Shown here: positions 58,734 through 64,000 of the stretch, in pieces | How positions within the stretch are numbered: position 1 is the first letter of the stretch | Layout: the number at the start of each line of letters is the position of its first letter | Assembly (NCBI GenBank): GCA_002964805.2 | Contig: PUDQ02000143.1 | Span: 258,001-322,000 of the forward strand | Direction: 5' to 3' | Length of the DNA stretch: 64,000 bases | From: Trametes villosa | Lineage: Eukaryota > Basidiomycota > Agaricomycetes > Polyporales > Polyporaceae | Program-made: the position numbers and the translations under genes | Notes under the pieces: model-generated | Seen by the model: the letters and a program-made list of their open reading frames with translations, nothing else | What the model was told of the DNA's origin: nothing | The model's database searches: none

Positions 58734-60072
58734 ATGAACGGCTCATCCTCCACCGTTGACCACCATGTTGTATGTCAGAATTGATACAATCACTTGCGTA
58801 AACTAACAAATGATGCATATAGGTACACCGGGAAGTGCAACGGTCACCACAAATATCACAAGCGCTGCTGCAAGGCGCTCTCGAAATCTCAGCCATCTTC
58901 GACAAACGCGTAGCCGGCCTCAAGGCCGAATACGAACGCACAATCCGGTCCCTCGTGCAGGAGAGGGACACGCTGCTCGCCAAGGTCAATGAGATTGTCG
59001 GTCCCGAGGGAAACAGGGCGCTCGTCTACGAGCTGGAAGCCCTCCGCTCGGAACGCGAAGGCTGGATGCGAGACCGCGCGCAATGGGAGGGCATCCAAAG
59101 CGACTACGCGAATGAACGCACGAGCTGGGCACAAGAACGCGAGACGCTGCTGCAAGAGCGCATGAAACTGGAACAAGATTACGAGGAGCTGCGGCGGGCG
59201 CGCGAGGGCTGGGAAGGCGAGCGCGCTGCCCTACTGCAAGAGCGCGAGCGCATACAGTCTGAGGACGCGGCGGTGCTCCAGGCGACCGTTGCCGCGAAAG
59301 ACGCATCCATACAAGAGCTCGAGGCGCGAGTCAAGTGGCTCGAGGCCGCCCAGCCTGCGTCTCCCGCCCAACCACCGACCGTGCGTGATGTGGGTCCCAG
59401 CGTCCTTTTCTACGCGCCAATGCAACGGCTAACCTCGTGTAAGCCCAGCAAAACGAGTTCAACCCCCTAGACCTCTTCCAGTCCCCGCCCCGCCTCGATG
59501 CATTCCCCGCCATGTCTTCCACGCTGGGCACCCTAACGCCCGCCAAATCCCCGACGTCGGACGCGGTTCCGATGCAGGTACGTGCGCCCCAGCCGACCAG
59601 CCTGCTGTTCGAATTCGAACCAGAGCTTGACGCGTTCTTCGCGCCGCTCCTGCGCGGCGATGCTCAGGTCGATGACCCTGCTGCCTCCGCGTCGTCGCCC
59701 AAATCGCCGACGATCACCCTCCGCGGAGGCCAGTCGCCGACGATCACCCTCCGCGGCGGCCACTCGCCCACGCTCACGAACGGTGGGGCCCGCTCTCCCT
59801 CCGTTGCGAGGTCCACCACCTTGCTCTCGTCGCAGCCATCCACCGCGCAGTTGGCGGGCCCCCGACGCCTCGTTATACGCGTGCCCCCTGCTGCTGGCCC
59901 GCTACGCAAGCCGATCAAGTCGCCGGTATCGCCTCCGACGGCGAGTGAGTTAGCGACGACTGTGCACGTCCCGCCCAGTCAGGGCGCGCCAGGCCAAGGG
60001 TCGCCGACCAAGTCGTCTGATGCATCGACGTCGTCCCCAAGTGCGTCCTCAAGCTCTTCCAACACGTCTTGA
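58734..60072 (+). CDS. Coiled-coil protein with Ser/Pro-rich tail and SPTITLRGG repeats
   Basis: Three exons: 58734..58769, 58823..59380, 59449..60072; 405 aa, phases close. After a short head (MNGSSSTVDHHV) comes a long heptad-rich coiled coil, about residues 30-190 (LEALRSEREGWMRDRAQWEG, QERETLLQERMKLEQDYEEL), then FNPLDLFQSP and a disordered tail with two exact copies of SPTITLRGG plus a third variant (SPTLTNGGA). No enzymatic motif. I do not recognise the family; a structural or cytoskeletal role would be a guess. Divergent from yvh1, with start codons 185 bases apart, so they may share a promoter. The stretch VPMQ/VRAPQPT contains a usable donor and acceptor, and could be a further short intron. 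Confidence 0.8.
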
Positions 60073-60769
60073 GGGAGTAGTGCTCGGTTTGTAGGGGTGA
60101 GTGTCGACACTCCTTCACGAGCCGATCGAAGCTGACAGCACGTTTTCCGCAGATTTGTTTGTACTGTCTGTCGTCATGCTGTCCTGCTCTTTCTATGCTT
60201 CTTGTATTATCACCCGCATCGTGCCAACCTGCTCTCCGATTGAAAGCTTTCATTGCTGCCCTGGCCTTGACGTAGTGATCTAGCTGACGCGAACGTTCCT
60301 GCACAAGCGCGGTCACAAGCTCCTCGCGCTCTGCAAGATAGCTATCCCCGTGGTAATCAGCGCTGCAGCGCTGCGCGGTAGTTTCGTGTTGGAAGACTTC
60401 AGATTCTGAGTACCGTATCGCGTCCTCATAGGAATCAGATGGTGCGTGCTCAGCCTACCACTCAAGGGCACGTGGCATTCATCACTATCCCGCTAGCCTT
60501 CCCAGGGCATCGTTGTTGCCGTAACCGCCGGACGTGGCTATATAAGCTCATCGCTGTTGTTCAAGTGCTCATCCTACCTGGAAGCAATCGCCGGCCGGAC
60601 CAGAAGTCTCGCTAGCAGAAGCGGTGCGTATGACTACCGCATGGCAGTGCATGCATGGCTCTGACAACAGTCGTGACTAATGTCTCGCAACAAGGGGCCC
60701 CAACTGAAGACCGGAAATTGGGATCTACTCCGTCCCTCCCAGACATCGCTCGTTGGCGTGTTCTGAAGC
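60073..60769. other. Intergenic; 5' flank of F-box gene 3
   Basis: 3' flank of the coiled-coil gene, then promoter region with a TATA-like box near 60539. No other gene was recognised. Confidence 0.5.
60539..60546 (+). promoter_or_regulatory. TATA-like box of F-box gene 3
   Basis: TATATAAG in GGCTATATAAGCTC, about 225 bases upstream of the start codon at 60770. Strong motif match; distance is somewhat long unless the leader is about 190 nt. Confidence 0.4.
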
Positions 60770-62579
60770 ATGGAGGGACCGCACCTGCGAGCCACAGGCG
60801 GCAATCGGCCTACAGTCAACATAGCAGAGCTCCTCTCCCCAGAGATCGTTGCCAAGATCTGCGAATGCTTCGCCCGGGACAGAAGCGCGCTGCTCTCCCT
60901 GGCCAGGACCTGCCGCGCATTTTCCCCGATCGCACTGCAAGCCCTCTGGAGCACACTTGAATCCCTGCACCCTCTACTTCTCACACTTCCAGTAAAATGC
61001 CCTATCATGTGCAACGGGTCTGACGCGCGGTTTCTTCATCGTAACCTTGCTTATTGGACGCTGGTAAGTTCTTGAGCGACTCGTAGTGCATGGGTGAGTG
61101 TATATCTAACTACACCTCCTTTACAAGAACCGGTTTCGCCCCAAACTCTCGCGCCCTGACATCGAACGTTTTCGCCTCTATGCGGCATTCATGGTCACAC
61201 TTCGTACACCAGGTCGCCCGTCATCCGACGGTCCAGTCTGCGAGTTGGAGATGGCTGTTTGGCACGCCCTCAAGCACGTCCACCCCAGCCCCCTCTTTCC
61301 CAATCTTCGTGAGCTGTCCTATGAACCGAATCCGTTTTCCCCAGGCCCACTGGAAGTGCGTTATCTCCTTGGGCCGAATCTGGAGAAGCTCACGGTCGAC
61401 CTCTGCGGCCGTTCATGGCAAGACGGATTGGACTCCGACGTAAACTGCGCCAGGGGCTCATTCGTCGACTTCCTCGACAAACTCCCTCTCGATTGCCCCC
61501 GCCTTCATGAGCTATCCCTCTCGGCGGGCCCCATCACGTTCCCCCAGGCAGCCCTGGCGCGGGGTTTGCGTGGATTGGTCAACCTCACCACGTTGCTCTT
61601 GGTCGGTATCCCGCTTTCTTCAGACGGTCTCATCGCACTCGCCTCATTGCCCCGGCTCGCCAGCGCTGCCTTCCATGTGCAAGCCTCAGACTACGCACTT
61701 GACAACACCAGTTCACCGCAACCTCTCTTGAACCCCGTGTATTTCCCCTTTCTGGAGGTACTCGTAATCGCTACGGACGACGCCGACTGCGCTTCCGCGC
61801 TCTTCCGTCAACCTCTTAATCCTCCAGTACTCGCGGCACTGGAAATTCACCTTCGCACGCCCCCGACTCCCGCTCAGTTCGCGTCCCTAGTGACCTCCAT
61901 TTCCACGTTGCGTTGCTGCCGGACGCTGAAGAGGCTTACCATTGAGGGACATGCCGCCCATCCGGATAGCTTGGATTCGCCTGTTGCCCTCCCACACTCC
62001 GCGATCGTGCCGCTTTACCACCTCCCCGCCTTGACGTCTTTGCGCGTCGTCGGGAGCTGCTACGTCTCCGGGATGGACGATGCTGCGTTGGCAGATATGG
62101 CGCGCGCCTGGCCCCACATGACAGAGCTCTCATTGTGCGGGGAGGCTGCGGGTCCCGGAGGGATCACCTTCGTGGGCCTGCTGGACTTCACCCGCCGCTG
62201 CTCCGGAATCTCCACACTCGCAGTCCCTTTCGCGGACGTCAAGCTCGCGTCCTGCGAGGAGGTCATAGCCCAACGCCCTGCCCATATTGCGCCCCATGGC
62301 GATCATCCTCAAGGGTCGAAGAGGACTTGCATCCTGGCTATTCTTGACGTTGGATTGCCTTACATCGACGCTGAGGATATCGCCGTAGTGGCTGCGGTGG
62401 TGACCTCGATTGCCCCCAGATTAGGTAGGATACAGTGCACCCTCGGCAGAGCCGTGGCTCGAGATTTACGGAGTAGGTGGAACCTTGTGCACCGTGTGTT
62501 ACCGAAGTTTCAGGCAGTACGTTTGCAAGAGCATAGGTACCGCTTACTACAAGGGGGAATACAGGGTGAGGAAGCCTGA
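60770..62579 (+). CDS. F-box protein with LRR-like repeats (3)
   Basis: Two exons, 60770..61063 and 61128..62579 (64-nt intron), 581 aa. F-box at the N-terminus (LLSPEIVAKICECFARD...SLARTCRAFSPIALQALW), the segment WSTLESLHPLLLTLP that follows it in this Agaricomycete family, then NRFRPKLSRPDIERFRLYA after the intron and a solenoid of LRR-like repeats (LEKLTVDLCGRSW, LHELSLSAGPITF, LTTLLLVGIPLSSDGL, MTELSLCGEAAGPGG). Probable SCF receptor. The family usually shows a break near LTLP/KCPIM; here the frame simply reads through, so an extra short intron there cannot be excluded. Confidence 0.87.
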
Positions 62580-62933
62580 ACTCTGGCATGCACGGCGAAT
62601 ACGAACTAGTACATATTGGTTATATTCATGCGATACAAATGACTTTACTCCTCGGCCATCGATGATTAGGTACAGCGGCAAGCGGAAGCGCCTGACCCCG
62701 GTAGCAGAGAGTTTGTTTGGATCTAAGGCTCTTGCCAAACAATCGTCCAAATCGGGACACTCATCCAGCGGCGTCATTGCCGCACGTGCTACTCAGTACT
62801 CGCTCACCCGCCCGCAGTGCTGCTGTAACCTCTCTACGAACCTCGCCACAACACAACCTTGCTACACATCTATAATCTGAGGGCTGGAATCCTCTACTCG
62901 CTGCACCCCTTGTCTGCTAACTCATGCTCTCCG
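62580..62933. other. Intergenic; 5' flank of sec24
   Basis: 354 bases between two plus-strand genes. Overlapping open frames have no family features. Confidence 0.5.
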
Positions 62934-64000
62934 ATGTACGCGCATAGTACCCGCTCTCACATTCCGCAGCCGCCGCACAGCGCGGGTACGCCTTACAAGG
63001 GGCTGCGCGCAGCCATAGACCCCAACCAAATCCCCTCGCCAATTGACACGATCGAGGCTGACCGAGAGAAATGGGAGGAACAGCCGTACATGACTCTGCC
63101 CGGACAGCATCCGCCTCTATCCACGACAGATTTCGTAGCCATAGATCAAGGTATGTCCACAGTTCTGCAGCAAACTACCATGGTCTCAGCTTGACTCGTT
63201 CCAGGAAACTCGTCTCCAAGATATGTGCGAATGTCCACTTGGAACGTGCCGAGCACCTCGCGCCTAGCATCCGAATGCGAGGTCCCCGTAGCTGCCATCC
63301 TCCAACCATTTGCGGACCAAGATCCTAGGGAAGAGCCTATTCCGCTCGTGGAGCCAGATCTCGCCGGTCCTCCACGATGCGAGTCCTGTAGAGCCTATAT
63401 CAACCCGTGGTGTACATGGGTTGCAGGAGGGGCGAAGTGGAAGTGCAATCTGTGCAGCCATGAGACAGAAGGTGCGCCCCGTCCCACCAAACCCTTGATC
63501 GGTCGTTCAAATACCCGAGTTCTCGCAAAGTGGCCTCGGAGTACTTCTGCAACCTCGACGCCAACTTTCTCCGCCTGGACCACCTACAGCGGCCAGAGCT
63601 GAACAAGGGCACCGTCGACTTCGCTGTTTCTGAAGAGTACTGGGCTCCCAACCCGCCGCCTCATATCCGCCCACTCTACTATTCGGTCATACCGCAACCT
63701 ACCACTGGCCTGAGGAAACCCCAACCCATGGACTACGTCTTCGCTTTCGACGTGTCCCAAGAGGCCGTCCGTTCTGGCTTCCTGAAAACGGCTTGCGCAG
63801 TGCTACTGGAAGCTCTCTTCGGCGACGGCGAGTCAACACCCCCGTGTTTCCCGCAGACAAGCCGCATTGCTATCCTCGCTTTTGATCGGACATTGCAGTT
63901 CTACAACCTCTCTGTACGCTTACTCTCCCAGCTGTGTGTCTCGGTGCCGCTATATAACACGATACTCCTCAGTCCGAGATAGCGGGACAGCCACCGATGC
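62934..64000 (+). CDS. sec24: COPII coat subunit Sec24 (5' part, cut by window end)
   Basis: Cargo-binding subunit of the inner COPII coat on ER exit sites. Exons seen: 62934..63150, 63205..63471, 63531..63913, 63973..>64000, all in phase. The N-terminus is the short basidiomycete type ([19 protein letters not shown], then [10 protein letters not shown] and [17 protein letters not shown]). The zinc finger is complete: [13 protein letters not shown] then KWKCNLC. The trunk domain follows: [42 protein letters not shown] and [16 protein letters not shown], with SEIAGQPPM at the window edge. The ATG at 62934 is preferred because the conserved N-terminus starts there; an upstream ATG at 62859 is in frame but outside the conserved region. 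Confidence 0.95.

Noticed and set aside
1..64000. CRISPR array, operon or riboswitch
   Set aside because: The window is eukaryotic nuclear DNA with spliced genes; no spaced direct-repeat array was seen.

Overview
The window is nuclear DNA from a filamentous basidiomycete, most likely an Agaricomycete and probably Polyporales. The evidence is the dense, GC-rich gene layout, GT-AG introns mostly of 50-65 nt with CTAAC/CTGAC-like branch sites, and the families present: a DUF6533/DUF6534-type membrane protein, a HET-domain protein and three F-box/LRR-like proteins. No contig-end, rDNA or mitochondrial signal was seen. Exon borders were set by hand from splice signals, reading frame and family similarity; every multi-exon model below closes in frame except where stated.

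Left part (1-19.4 kb): a 1,768-aa cortical dynein/mitochondrial anchor of the Num1/ApsA/Mcp5 type (minus strand); one copy (A) of a ~2.1-kb duplicated unit carrying a 92-aa gene; a 22-exon seven-helix-like DUF6534 gene; a secreted M28 zinc aminopeptidase; an F-box protein; and an intron-containing tRNA-Ser(AGA).

Centre (19.4-36.6 kb): about 11 kb with no gene I can support, very GC-rich in its right half, with a 52-bp tandem duplication and an orphan TATA box. Then comes a 534-aa low-complexity protein with a conserved core, followed by another gene-poor stretch.

Right part (36.6-64 kb): a class I cAMP phosphodiesterase (with an apparent frameshift in exon 1), an enolase-superfamily sugar-acid dehydratase of the L-fuconate/L-galactonate type, an alpha/beta hydrolase whose nucleophile serine appears to be glycine, an F-box protein, a HET-domain protein, copy B of the duplicated unit in inverted orientation, and then a tight housekeeping block: Bud13 (splicing), an Efm7/Nnt1-like methyltransferase, a Yvh1/DUSP12 phosphatase, a coiled-coil protein, an F-box protein and the 5' part of Sec24 (COPII), which runs off the window.

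The genes do not form one pathway. The features most worth a second look are the inverted segmental duplication bracketing ~41 kb, an array of QT motifs (possible LC8 dynein light chain docking sites) in the dynein anchor, the altered catalytic serine of the hydrolase, and extreme splicing (22 exons for 365 aa; 9-nt and 11-nt microexons; a GC-AG intron).
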